Positions 1 to 12,768 of a stretch of DNA of 64,000 nt are shown here, in pieces. The notes beneath the pieces were generated by a model that saw only the letters and a list, made by a program, of their open reading frames with translations, was not told the DNA's origin and did not search any database. A program made the translations under genes and the position numbers. Source of the stretch: Flavivirga rizhaonensis (GTDB taxonomy: Bacteria > Bacteroidota > Bacteroidia > Flavobacteriales > Flavobacteriaceae); contig NZ_SRSO01000019.1 of the NCBI RefSeq assembly GCF_004791695.1, forward strand, positions 1 through 64,000. The letters are read 5' to 3'. The first letter of the stretch is position 1; every line of letters starts with the position of its first letter.

Positions 1-212
1 GTATAGGCGCCCCAATGTATGAAGATCCCGAATTTGGTCTTATTGAACCATTCAGGGTCCTTGTAGTTGGCTTTGATGGATTCCCAATTGGCCTCGAATT
101 TTGGTTGTTTGGGTTCGGCGGTATCGCTGTTCCCAGTCTTTTCCATACAGGAAGTAAAGATTAGAGCGCCCAGAACGGACAGCTTGAACAATTGATTTTT
201 GATAGATTTCAT
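1..212 (-). CDS. GH29 alpha-L-fucosidase-like lipoprotein, N-terminal part only
   Basis: The gene starts at 212 and runs off the left edge; 70 residues are visible. A lipoprotein signal (LGALIFTSC) is followed by a GH29 N-terminal block: NWESIKANYKDPEWFN, then KFGIFIHWGAY. The same block is found in the complete GH29 at 35002-36585, so the two are paralogues. GH29 enzymes remove terminal alpha-L-fucose; some act on alpha-L-galactose. The catalytic region lies outside the window, so activity cannot be judged. GC is high here (85 of the first 180 bases) compared with roughly a third in sampled lines of the next gene, suggesting a different origin or different codon use. Confidence 0.85.
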   Translation of the reverse strand, partial: MKSIKNQLFKLSVLGALIFTSCMEKTGNSDTAEPKQPKFEANWESIKANYKDPEWFNKTKFGIFIHWGAY

Positions 213-644
213 TACTGATGGTTCATTAAAAAATATCCGGCTAAATTCGTATATAAATATGTGCAAGGGTTAACACATATGTTTTTTACAGTGCACTAAA
301 TGATTAAAATCATATCTTATTATTGTTGGTTTGGCAATAAGCATAGCCTGTTCAATATGAGCACTATAGTCTATTTTGAAATGATATTACAGCATTCGAT
401 TTACAGTTTTTAGTTGCGATGTTCAACCTGATAGTACCTTTTTCTTATAAGCTTGATTATAAGATTTTCGTTAGCTCAATTGTCCTAAAATGATTATAGA
501 TACTTATACCAATTTCTGCTTCAACTTTGTTCAATTGAATATTTTGAAAATAGAGTTTGTAATACCATTTCAAATGAGAATAGGTATAACTATAGTGCCT
601 AATAAAATTTACGAAAAGGAAAAATAAAAGCAGGTTAATAATGT
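213..644. other. Gene-free interval
   Basis: This AT-rich stretch lies upstream of the truncated GH29 gene and beyond the terminator of the large minus-strand operon. It should hold the promoter of the GH29 gene, but I see no clear consensus. A small open frame at 457-651 has no recognisable features and overlaps a dispersed repeat, so it is not called as a gene. Confidence 0.5.
561..588 (-). repeat. Short dispersed palindromic repeat, copy A
   Basis: Read on the minus strand, this 28-base element matches 24 of 28 bases of an element at 38492-38519 just after the thioredoxin reductase gene. Both are imperfect palindromes with TATACC at one end and GGTA at the other. A weaker half-copy (TTATACCAATTTCT) lies at 504-517. 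The role is unknown. Confidence 0.5.
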
Positions 645-687
645 AAAACAATAATGGTTTAGGTAAACCCTAAACCATTATTGTTTT
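645..687. terminator. Bidirectional intrinsic terminator
   Basis: A perfect inverted repeat has arms at 645-663 and 669-687, a 5-base loop, and A/T runs on both sides. It lies about 40 bases past the stop of the minus-strand GH2 gene, so it most likely ends the nine-gene operon. Its symmetry would also stop transcription in the other direction. Confidence 0.85.
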
Positions 688-723
688 TAATTCAGTAAAT
701 TATAAAACGAAAAATAGCGCTTT

Positions 724-4999
<4,276 letters not shown>

Positions 5000-5046
5000 A
5001 ATGGGTGTTTTTATTTAATTATTTAGTTTTAATTTGATTTATAGTT

Positions 5047-6090
5047 TTAAGAAATCTTAAATACGGTTGTGCTTTTAAATGTTTCTCCTGCCTGGGTAAT
5101 GGACTTTGGGGAGTTTTTAATATTTGGACCATTGGGATACCGATGCGTTTCACAACAAAATGCTCTGTATTTACCATATTTATCACCATTTTCCCTAGCT
5201 AATTCATCCGATGTATATTTGCCAGTGTATAATAACATACAAGGCTCTGTAGTTGATACATCAAGTGTTAATCCTCCATCTTCTGATGAAATAGAGGCCA
5301 CAGGATTAAGTTGCTCATTCTGATTGCCTAAAACGTAGAAATGTTCAAAACCATCATTCATCGCCTTATGCACATCTCCAATACGTTTTCCAGTTCTCAA
5401 ATCATCTACCTTTCCTTGAAGATTCACAATCTCTCCTGTTGCTGCTCCAGTATCATCAAGTGCCAATCGCTTATCTGTATGTACTGTTGCTATATGGTTT
5501 TCAATGCTTTCTGAAAATCCGGATAAATTAAAATACGTGTGATTTGTTAGCGATAGTGGGGTGTCCTCATCTGAAACGGCAGTATAACTGATTGTTAATT
5601 CGTTAGCATTATTTAAACTGAAAATAACTGTAATATCCACATTCCCAGGAAATCCTTCTTCCAAGCTATGACTTTTTAAGGACATTTTTATTGCTGATGA
5701 AGTGCTTTTGATAATAGGTTCTGCGTCCCATACTTTTTTATCAAAACCCTCTTTGCCGCCATGAAGATTATTGTTACCACAGTTGTCTGCTAGTTTGTAA
5801 TTCTTTCCATTTAAACTAAATTTTGCATCTTTTATTTGTGAAGAATAGCGCCCAACAATACATCCAAAATAGGGCGCATTATTTTTATAAGTCTCAGAAA
5901 AATAAGATTCAAACGTGTCAAATCCGCAAGCAATTTCTTTTATTTCACCGTCTTTACCCCGAACAGTTATTGAAGTAATCGTAGCTCCATAATTCATAAT
6001 TTTTACCTGCATACCATTATCATTAGATAGCGTATACTGCAAAATCTCTTGGTTCTTGTAATTTCCGAATGTGTTTTTAGATACTGCCAT
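5047..6090 (-). CDS. galM: Aldose 1-epimerase (mutarotase)
   Basis: The 347-residue protein matches the galactose mutarotase family in length and motifs. The NHTYFNLSG block carries the conserved histidine, and CGNNNLHGGKEGFDKKVW is the other typical block. It interconverts alpha and beta anomers of galactose or a related aldose. No signal peptide is seen, so it is cytoplasmic. It lies 13 bases after the cycloisomerase gene and 47 bases before the symporter gene, within one operon. It probably prepares galactose cut from the galactan for catabolism. Confidence 0.88.
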   Translation of the reverse strand: MAVSKNTFGNYKNQEILQYTLSNDNGMQVKIMNYGATITSITVRGKDGEIKEIACGFDTFESYFSETYKNNAPYFGCIVGRYSSQIKDAKFSLNGKNYKLADNCGNNNLHGGKEGFDKKVWDAEPIIKSTSSAIKMSLKSHSLEEGFPGNVDITVIFSLNNANELTISYTAVSDEDTPLSLTNHTYFNLSGFSESIENHIATVHTDKRLALDDTGAATGEIVNLQGKVDDLRTGKRIGDVHKAMNDGFEHFYVLGNQNEQLNPVASISSEDGGLTLDVSTTEPCMLLYTGKYTSDELARENGDKYGKYRAFCCETHRYPNGPNIKNSPKSITQAGETFKSTTVFKIS

Positions 6091-6103
6091 AATCTATAGT
6101 TTA

Positions 6104-7195
6104 TTATACTTCGTATTCAGCTAATTTCTCCCAGTTAAAGATGACGCCAACGCCTGGGTAATCTGGAGCTACCGCTCTATAATTTTCAACCACTAACGGA
6201 CGTGTTGTGTATTGGTCAATAGGGAAGGAGTGCACCTCTAGCCAACCTGAATTTGGTTGAGCGGAGACCAAACTTACGTGCAATTCTTGCATCCCGTGAG
6301 AGCAGGCAGGAATACCATGTTTATCTGCTAATCTTGCTGCTGCCAGCCATCCGGTAACACCTCCGCAATTGGAAGCATCAGGTTGAATGTATGATAGTTT
6401 AGATTGTTCGAAAGCATATTCAAACTCATGAATGGTATGCAAATTTTCGCCCATGGCCAATGGAAACCCTGTAGCATCGACAATGTCGCCATACCCTTTA
6501 TAATTATCTGGAATAATGGGTTCTTCAAACCAAGTAATATTATATTTTTTAAATCCTTCAATGGCCTTAATGGCTTTTTCAACTGTCATTGAATAATTAG
6601 CATCGACCATAAAGGTGACATCTGGACCAACATATTCCCTAACAGCCTTGATGCGTTCTAAGTCTTCTTCTAAATTATCCCGCCCTATTTTAATTTTTAC
6701 AGCATTAAATCCACTAGCCATATATCCTTTCATATTGTTTAATAATTTCTCTAATGGAAACATTAAATCAATTCCACCACAATAGGCTTTACAAGTATTA
6801 CCTACGCCTCCTGCCATTTTCCATAAGGGTTTATCTGCTTTTTTGCAACGGATATCCCATAAAGCAATATCTACTGCTGAAATAGCGAACGAAGCAATCC
6901 CCCCGCGACCTACATAATGTATGTGCCATTCTAAAAATTCGTAAATACCTTCAATATCTGTCCCATCCTTACCAATTAAAACATTAGTAAAATCATATTC
7001 TATCATGGCTTTAATAGCATGACCTCCTTTGCCTCCTGTATAGGTATAGCCTGTACCTTCGCTTCCATCATCAAGTTTTATTGTAACTGTTACTAATTCA
7101 AAATCATAATGGTCGCCATGTTTAGCATCTGCCATGACCTCAGGGAGTGGTACGGTAAATAGGCGTGTTATTATATTTGAAATTTTTGTGCTCAT
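6104..7195 (-). CDS. Enolase-superfamily 3,6-anhydro-L-galactonate cycloisomerase (probable)
   Basis: The 363-residue enzyme belongs to the mandelate racemase/muconate lactonizing group. Visible residues are the K167-I-K169 base motif, metal ligands D198, E224 and E250, and H300 in SHGMQELH. The N-terminal loop [17 protein letters not shown] and the [10 protein letters not shown] block agree with what I recall of the characterised marine 3,6-anhydro-L-galactonate cycloisomerases. These open the anhydro bridge to give 2-keto-3-deoxy-galactonate. The neighbours support this: a GH117 and an AldA-like dehydrogenase lie in the same cluster. Alternatives are galactarate or galactarolactone enzymes of the same superfamily. 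Confidence 0.8.
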   Translation of the reverse strand: MSTKISNIITRLFTVPLPEVMADAKHGDHYDFELVTVTIKLDDGSEGTGYTYTGGKGGHAIKAMIEYDFTNVLIGKDGTDIEGIYEFLEWHIHYVGRGGIASFAISAVDIALWDIRCKKADKPLWKMAGGVGNTCKAYCGGIDLMFPLEKLLNNMKGYMASGFNAVKIKIGRDNLEEDLERIKAVREYVGPDVTFMVDANYSMTVEKAIKAIEGFKKYNITWFEEPIIPDNYKGYGDIVDATGFPLAMGENLHTIHEFEYAFEQSKLSYIQPDASNCGGVTGWLAAARLADKHGIPACSHGMQELHVSLVSAQPNSGWLEVHSFPIDQYTTRPLVVENYRAVAPDYPGVGVIFNWEKLAEYEV

Positions 7196-7207
7196 GCTAT
7201 ACTCTCT

Positions 7208-9391
7208 TTATTTTAGTTTTATGAATGTTTCTATAGGTTTTGCTGAACCTAACTCAATACTTCTTTTACTAGGTAAAGCGTTTGAAATTATAATTTTATA
7301 ATCTCCTTTCATCCAAACTTTTTCACCTTCTAAATTGATTTGTTTTAAATCTTCAGTTTTAAAATTGAAGGAAGTCTTTTTAGTTTCGCCAGCCTTCAAT
7401 GCAATTCGTTTAAAACCCTTTAATGAATACATAGGCAAATAATCGGCTACATTAGCAGGAACCAAATAGGCTTGAACGACCTCTTCAAAATCCACAGCTC
7501 CATTATTTTTTACATCAACTGAAATGGTTACATCATCACCTTTTTTTACTTTTTGTAAGTTTGAGGTAAGATTACTAAATGCTGAAGAGGTATAAGACAA
7601 TCCAAAGCCAAAGGGATACAACGGTTCTTTCGTCATGTACTTATAAGTTCTTCCTTTCATACTGTAATCATCAAAGTCTGGAAGTTGTTTAACATTTTTA
7701 GGAAAAGTAATTGGTAAATGGCCAGAAGGTGCCACATCGCCAAATAATACATCGGCAACAGCATTTCCGCCTTGTTCACCAGGGTACCACATACATACAA
7801 CAGCATCAACAAGCGGCTCTAGTTCTTCTAATGAAACAGGGCTACCTGTGCCAAGTACCAAAATGATTGGTCCTTTTTTGTATTGGCACAACTCCTTGAC
7901 ATAATCTATTTGGCTTTGAGGTAATTTTAAGTCTATTCTATCTCCTTTATGTTCTGAAGCAATCGCATCTACCTCTTCACTTTCAATTTCGTTTGAAATC
8001 CCTACCACTACAATAGTAGCTTCGACCTGCCCCGCAACTTTTGGCGCCCAATTTAATGGATTTAAATTCTTATTAAAAGGCAATACCCCTTGACGATAAT
8101 TTAGGGAAGTCCCTAACGAGACCTTATCTGTAACACCTTCTAAAACGGTTACTAAATTCGCAGACATACCATAATAATTAGCAATTAAGATGTTGTTGGA
8201 AGATGAAAATGGTCCCGTAACATACAATGTTTTAATATCTTTCTTTAATGGTAAAACATTGTTTTTGTTTTTTAATAATACTATAGATTGTTGCGCTATT
8301 TTTCGAGCTAAATTTTTATGCGCTTCAGAATTAATAACTTCAGAAGTTACAGCGTTAAAAGGGTTGCTTTCAACCTTATCGAAGAACCCTAATTTAAAAC
8401 GGATTAAAAAAAGTTGCTTCAATCGTTCATCCACAAGTGCTTCTGTGATTAATTTCTTATCAATTGCAGATTTAAGGCTTTTATAAACCCCTCCGCAATT
8501 TAAATTTACACCAGCTTTCAATGCCATTGCAGCTGCTTCCTCAACGGTATTCGCTTTTTTGTGTCCTTTTAAAATATCTCCTAAGGCACCACAATCCGAA
8601 ACGATATAACCATCAAAACCCCATTGTTTTTTTAATAATTCATCTAATAGAAACTCACTACTGCAAGAAGGGTCTCCATAAACGGCATTGTAAGCCCCCA
8701 TGATACCTTGTACGTTTCCTTTTTTTACAAGCGCCTCAAAAGCAGGTAAGTATGTTTCGTATAAATCTAATTTTGAAGGCGTGGCATTAAAATGATGTCT
8801 TGATTCTTCAGGGCCAGAGTGGACTGCATAATGCTTGGCACAAGCTGTGGCTTTAAAATATTTAGAATCATTACCCTGTAGACCTTTAACATAGGCAACT
8901 CCAATTTTTGAAGTCAAAAATGGGTCTTCGCCATATGTTTCTTGTCCACGTCCCCAACGCGGATCTCTGAAAATATTTACATTGGGAGACCAATAGGTTA
9001 GTCCTGCATACAACCCTTTGTTGCCTATGGACTGCGCAATTTTAAACTTAGCTCGTGCTTCATTTGAAATAGCCGTAGTCATGTCTTCGATAAGCTCAGG
9101 GTTAAATGTAGCCCCCATTGCGATTCCCTGCGGAAAAATAGTGGCTTTACCGTTTCTGGCAATACCATGTAAAGCTTCACTCCACCAGTTATATTCGGGT
9201 ATTCCTAATCTTGGAATTGCAGGTGCTTCGTTTAAAAATTGAGCCGTTTTTTCCTCTAATGTCATGGCTTTAATCAATAAATCTGCTCTTTCATCAAAGG
9301 AAATGGATTCATCAAACCATTTTTGTTCCTGTCCGTTCATTTTGTTGGACAAGTTTAAAACAATAAGTAATATTATAAATAAGTGCTTCAT
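7208..9391 (-). CDS. GH3 beta-glycosidase, secreted
   Basis: This 727-residue GH3 enzyme has a signal peptide, an N-terminal barrel, an alpha/beta sandwich and a fibronectin-III-like C-terminal domain. The nucleophile is D266 in YIVSDCGAL. The KHYAVHSGPEESRHHF block is typical of the beta-xylosidase/beta-glucosidase branch. Within this operon it probably removes a terminal beta-linked sugar from red-algal oligosaccharides, perhaps galactose or a xylose branch. The exact sugar cannot be read from the sequence. It ends 12 bases before the cycloisomerase start, so co-expression is likely. Confidence 0.85.
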   Translation of the reverse strand: MKHLFIILLIVLNLSNKMNGQEQKWFDESISFDERADLLIKAMTLEEKTAQFLNEAPAIPRLGIPEYNWWSEALHGIARNGKATIFPQGIAMGATFNPELIEDMTTAISNEARAKFKIAQSIGNKGLYAGLTYWSPNVNIFRDPRWGRGQETYGEDPFLTSKIGVAYVKGLQGNDSKYFKATACAKHYAVHSGPEESRHHFNATPSKLDLYETYLPAFEALVKKGNVQGIMGAYNAVYGDPSCSSEFLLDELLKKQWGFDGYIVSDCGALGDILKGHKKANTVEEAAAMALKAGVNLNCGGVYKSLKSAIDKKLITEALVDERLKQLFLIRFKLGFFDKVESNPFNAVTSEVINSEAHKNLARKIAQQSIVLLKNKNNVLPLKKDIKTLYVTGPFSSSNNILIANYYGMSANLVTVLEGVTDKVSLGTSLNYRQGVLPFNKNLNPLNWAPKVAGQVEATIVVVGISNEIESEEVDAIASEHKGDRIDLKLPQSQIDYVKELCQYKKGPIILVLGTGSPVSLEELEPLVDAVVCMWYPGEQGGNAVADVLFGDVAPSGHLPITFPKNVKQLPDFDDYSMKGRTYKYMTKEPLYPFGFGLSYTSSAFSNLTSNLQKVKKGDDVTISVDVKNNGAVDFEEVVQAYLVPANVADYLPMYSLKGFKRIALKAGETKKTSFNFKTEDLKQINLEGEKVWMKGDYKIIISNALPSKRSIELGSAKPIETFIKLK

Positions 9392-9439
9392 AAGAAGGGT
9401 TTAATAAAATGTAATTTGACATTTAAAAATGAAAAATGA

Positions 9440-10894
9440 TTAAGCCTTATGTTTTATATAAAATGTTTTCTTTTCCAAATATTGTTCGAAACCATATTTG
9501 CCATCCTCACCGCCAGAGCCTGATAGTTTATACCCATTATGAAACCCTTGATGTTGCTCGCCATGACCTCTATTTACATAAATTTCACCGTATTCCAACT
9601 CATCGTTACATTTCATAATAATATTCATATCGTTAGTGAAAACCATGGCCGCTAAACCGTATTCGCAATCGTTGGCATAGCCAATGACCTCTTCGAAAGT
9701 GCTAAATTTTAATACTGGTAAAATGGGTCCGAAAGATTCTTCATGAACAATAGTCATATCTTGCTTTACATTAGTGAGTATTGTTGGTTCAAACCAATAG
9801 CCTTTATCGAATTGCTCCCCTTTTGGTCTTTTTCCTCCTGTAGCTACGGTAGCACCTTCTTTTAGACTTATTTCTACTAAATGCTCCATCTGTTTTAACT
9901 CGGCAGCATTTACTTTGGGACCCATATCGGTATCCTCCAACATGGGGTCTCCTACTTTTAAATTTTCAACTTTTGTTATGAATTTTTCCATAAAAACATC
10001 ATAGATGGCCTCATGAACATACATCCGCTCATTACAGGTACACACTTGCCCACAATTATCGAAACGCGAATGTAGAGCGGCATCTACTGCAGCATCTATA
10101 TCGGCATCTTTAAAGACAATGAAAGGCGCTTTTCCTCCGAGTTCTAATTGTACATGGGTTAAATTCTGGGCTGCTTTACGAGCAATTTCCTGTCCTACGG
10201 GTGTAGACCCTGTCATACTAACCATTTTAGTAATTGGACTTTCCACTAAGGTATTGCCCATAACACGTCCAGAACCTGTTACTATATTTAAAACACCTTT
10301 TGGGATTCCAACTTTATTGGCTAGATTTCCTAATTCTAAAGTTGCTAATGGCGTTTCGGAAGTTGGTTTTATAATCAAAGTATTTCCCGCGACTAGTGCT
10401 GGTCCCAATTTTCGAGCAGCCAATGCTAATGGGAAATTCCAAGCCGTTATAGCCACAACGACACCGCGTGGTATTTTTTGAATCCAAATTTGTTCGTTAG
10501 CGTTGTCCGATGGAATAATATCACCTTCAATTCGTCTTGCGCCTTCACAGGCATATTCTATAAACGACGAAGTAACCGCAACTTCCATTCTGGCAACTTT
10601 TAACAGTTTTCCTTGTTCTTTTACTAACAGTTCCGCTAAATATTCTGCGTTTGCCTTAATTTCATTAGAAAACTTATAAAGTAAGTCTGCTCTTTGTTTT
10701 GCTGGTATTTTGCGCCATGTTTTCTGAGCTTTTTCAGCGGCTTTTAATGCTTCTATAGCCTCATTAGATGTTCCTTTTTGAACTCTTGCAACTATCGCTT
10801 CTGTGGAAGGATTTATAACATCTATGGTTTCTTTTGAAGCTGATGTTTTCCACTCTCCATTTATAAATAACTGATATTCTTTTATATTAGACAT
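9440..10894 (-). CDS. AldA-like aldehyde dehydrogenase, probable 3,6-anhydro-galactose dehydrogenase
   Basis: The 484-residue NAD(P)-dependent ALDH has the cofactor asparagine in AWNFP (N153), the glutamate E251 in LELGGKAPF and the catalytic cysteine C285 in GQVCTCNER. It is closest in pattern to lactaldehyde dehydrogenase AldA. Marine 3,6-anhydro-L-galactose dehydrogenases belong to this group, and the C-terminal GHGEQHQGFHNGYKLSG block is as I recall for them. It would oxidise 3,6-anhydrogalactose to the anhydrogalactonate used by the cycloisomerase encoded downstream. No signal peptide is present, so the reaction is cytoplasmic. A lactaldehyde or other aldehyde substrate remains possible. 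Confidence 0.8.
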   Translation of the reverse strand: MSNIKEYQLFINGEWKTSASKETIDVINPSTEAIVARVQKGTSNEAIEALKAAEKAQKTWRKIPAKQRADLLYKFSNEIKANAEYLAELLVKEQGKLLKVARMEVAVTSSFIEYACEGARRIEGDIIPSDNANEQIWIQKIPRGVVVAITAWNFPLALAARKLGPALVAGNTLIIKPTSETPLATLELGNLANKVGIPKGVLNIVTGSGRVMGNTLVESPITKMVSMTGSTPVGQEIARKAAQNLTHVQLELGGKAPFIVFKDADIDAAVDAALHSRFDNCGQVCTCNERMYVHEAIYDVFMEKFITKVENLKVGDPMLEDTDMGPKVNAAELKQMEHLVEISLKEGATVATGGKRPKGEQFDKGYWFEPTILTNVKQDMTIVHEESFGPILPVLKFSTFEEVIGYANDCEYGLAAMVFTNDMNIIMKCNDELEYGEIYVNRGHGEQHQGFHNGYKLSGSGGEDGKYGFEQYLEKKTFYIKHKA

Positions 10895-10924
10895 GCTCTG
10901 ATTTTTTTTAATAAATTAGACAAA

Positions 10925-11695
10925 TTACCTTCCCATCCAGCCACCATCAACAAGAACTACCGTACCATGCATATAAGCCGATGCCTCTGATGCTAAAAAC
11001 ACGGTTGGTCCTGCAAAATCGTTGGCATTTCCCCAACGTCCTGCTGGAATTCGAGATAGAATAGATTCTGACCGTACAGGGTCATTCCTTAATGCTTCTG
11101 TATTATCTGTAGCGATATATCCTGGCGCTAAAGCATTTACGTTAACACCTTTGCCTGCCCATTCATTTGCAAACGCCATGGTCATTTGGCCAATGGCTCC
11201 TTTACTGGCAGCATAACCTGGTACGGTAATGCCTCCTTGAAACGTTAATAAGGATGCTGTGAAAATGATTTTCCCCGAACCTCTGGCAATCATGTCTTTC
11301 CCAAATTCACGTGTTAAAATAAATTGTGCAGTTTGATTGACTTCTATGACTTTATCCCACATCTCATCTGGATGCTCTGCTGCGGGTGTTCTTAAAATAG
11401 TACCTGCATTATTTACCAAAATGTCTATTTGGGGATGGTTGTTCTTTACGGCTTGGATAAATTTGTACAATGATTTTCTATCTGAAAAATCACATTGGTA
11501 GGCACTAAAATCTTTACCTACAGCTTTTACGGCTTTTTCAACATCACTACCACTAGATTCTAATGATGCTGAAACCCCAATAATATGGGCTCCTGCTTCT
11601 GCCAAGCCTATAGCCATTGCTTTTCCGATGCCTCGTTTGCAACCTGTTACTAAAGCCGTTTTTCCTTCTAAACTGAATGTATTTAAAATACTCAT
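10925..11695 (-). CDS. KduD-like short-chain dehydrogenase
   Basis: A 256-residue classical SDR with the cofactor motif TGCKRGIG (residues 17-24), NNAG (95-98) and the catalytic set S148, Y161 and K165. Overall pattern is that of 2-dehydro-3-deoxy-D-gluconate 5-dehydrogenase (KduD). In the described 3,6-anhydro-L-galactose pathway, 2-keto-3-deoxy-L-galactonate is oxidised to a 2,5-diketo acid and then reduced to KDG. This SDR would suit the second step, paired with the zinc dehydrogenase next to it. It is cytoplasmic and 30 bases from each neighbour. The division of labour with the ADH is inference. Confidence 0.82.
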   Translation of the reverse strand: MSILNTFSLEGKTALVTGCKRGIGKAMAIGLAEAGAHIIGVSASLESSGSDVEKAVKAVGKDFSAYQCDFSDRKSLYKFIQAVKNNHPQIDILVNNAGTILRTPAAEHPDEMWDKVIEVNQTAQFILTREFGKDMIARGSGKIIFTASLLTFQGGITVPGYAASKGAIGQMTMAFANEWAGKGVNVNALAPGYIATDNTEALRNDPVRSESILSRIPAGRWGNANDFAGPTVFLASEASAYMHGTVVLVDGGWMGR

Positions 11696-11725
11696 TTTGA
11701 TTTACGTTTTTTAATTTTTTTGAAC

Positions 11726-12742
11726 TTAAAGCTGACAGTCCATTAATACTTTTAATCCATCAGGATTGTTATCTATATTTTTAAATACTTGTTGAATATT
11801 ACTCAATGGTTGTACATCTGTAATCATGTCTTCAAATGGCAACTGATTTTCTGTGATTAGCGTTATGGCTTTTTCATAATCTTCTTTTTCATAAACACGG
11901 GCGCCTATCAACTTTAATTCTTTCCAGAAGAACTTGAATAAATCAACCTCTTTTTTCTGGCCATGAATAGCTACCATAACAATTCTGCCTCGTATGCCTG
12001 CTACTTCGCACATCACATCTAAGGCTGGTTGTACGCCTGCCACTTCAAACACCACATCGGCACGACGACCATCGGTCTTTTCCTTTACGTACTCAACTAA
12101 ATCAATATTGATTGGGTTTACAGCGTCTAATCCAAGTGCTTTAGCTTTAGAAACTCGTTTTTCGTTTACCTCAGAAATAATAACTTGAGCTCCTACTTCT
12201 TTAGCTACTAATGCGACTAATAATCCTATAGGGCCTCCACCTAAAACAACCGCTGTTTCTCCTGCTACCAATCCACTTAAACGGACATCGTGTGCTGCTA
12301 CCGATAAGGGTTCTATTAAAGCGGCAAGTTTTAAATCGGTATTTTCTTTTAATTTATGTAGCGTAAACGCTGGGACATTCCAATATTGTTGCATGGCTCC
12401 AGGGCTGTCGATTCCAATAAATTTTAGTTCTTCACAGATGTGATTGAAGCCTTTATCTGAGGGTTTAACTTTTCTGTCATCCAATGGGCGTACTACTACT
12501 TTTTCACCAACGGAAAAATCCGTAACACCGTCACCAATGGCATCTATAACTCCAGACATTTCATGCCCGATAGTTTCGGGGATATCAACGCGCTTATCCA
12601 TCATGCCATGGTAAATATGTACATCGGTGCCACAAACCCCAACATACGCTACTTTTATTCTAACTTCTCCAGAGGCTGGTGCTTCAATTTCTTTTTCTAA
12701 TACCTTGAAGGTCTTATTACCTATGTATTGTGTTGCTTGCAT
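11726..12742 (-). CDS. Zinc-dependent medium-chain alcohol dehydrogenase, possible 2-keto-3-deoxy-L-galactonate 5-dehydrogenase
   Basis: A 338-residue MDR enzyme of the threonine/galactonate dehydrogenase group. The catalytic zinc site is visible: C37 (VGVCGTDVH), H59-E60 (TIGHEMSG) and E143. The nucleotide motif GGGPIG is at 167-172. The usual four-cysteine structural zinc lobe is absent; that loop holds only C102. In the anhydro-L-galactose pathway this enzyme would oxidise C5 of 2-keto-3-deoxy-L-galactonate, and the adjacent SDR would reduce the product to KDG. It is the second gene of the operon, 26 bases after the GH2 stop. Confidence 0.8.
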   Translation of the reverse strand: MQATQYIGNKTFKVLEKEIEAPASGEVRIKVAYVGVCGTDVHIYHGMMDKRVDIPETIGHEMSGVIDAIGDGVTDFSVGEKVVVRPLDDRKVKPSDKGFNHICEELKFIGIDSPGAMQQYWNVPAFTLHKLKENTDLKLAALIEPLSVAAHDVRLSGLVAGETAVVLGGGPIGLLVALVAKEVGAQVIISEVNEKRVSKAKALGLDAVNPINIDLVEYVKEKTDGRRADVVFEVAGVQPALDVMCEVAGIRGRIVMVAIHGQKKEVDLFKFFWKELKLIGARVYEKEDYEKAITLITENQLPFEDMITDVQPLSNIQQVFKNIDNNPDGLKVLMDCQL

Positions 12743-12768
12743 TTGAATATGAGAATTTTGTTTCGTTA

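Noticed and set aside
457..651. 64-residue minus-strand open frame rich in aromatic and hydrophobic residues
   Set aside because: It overlaps a dispersed repeat and lies downstream of the operon terminator; no ribosome-binding site or domain is visible, and AT-rich gaps often give such frames.
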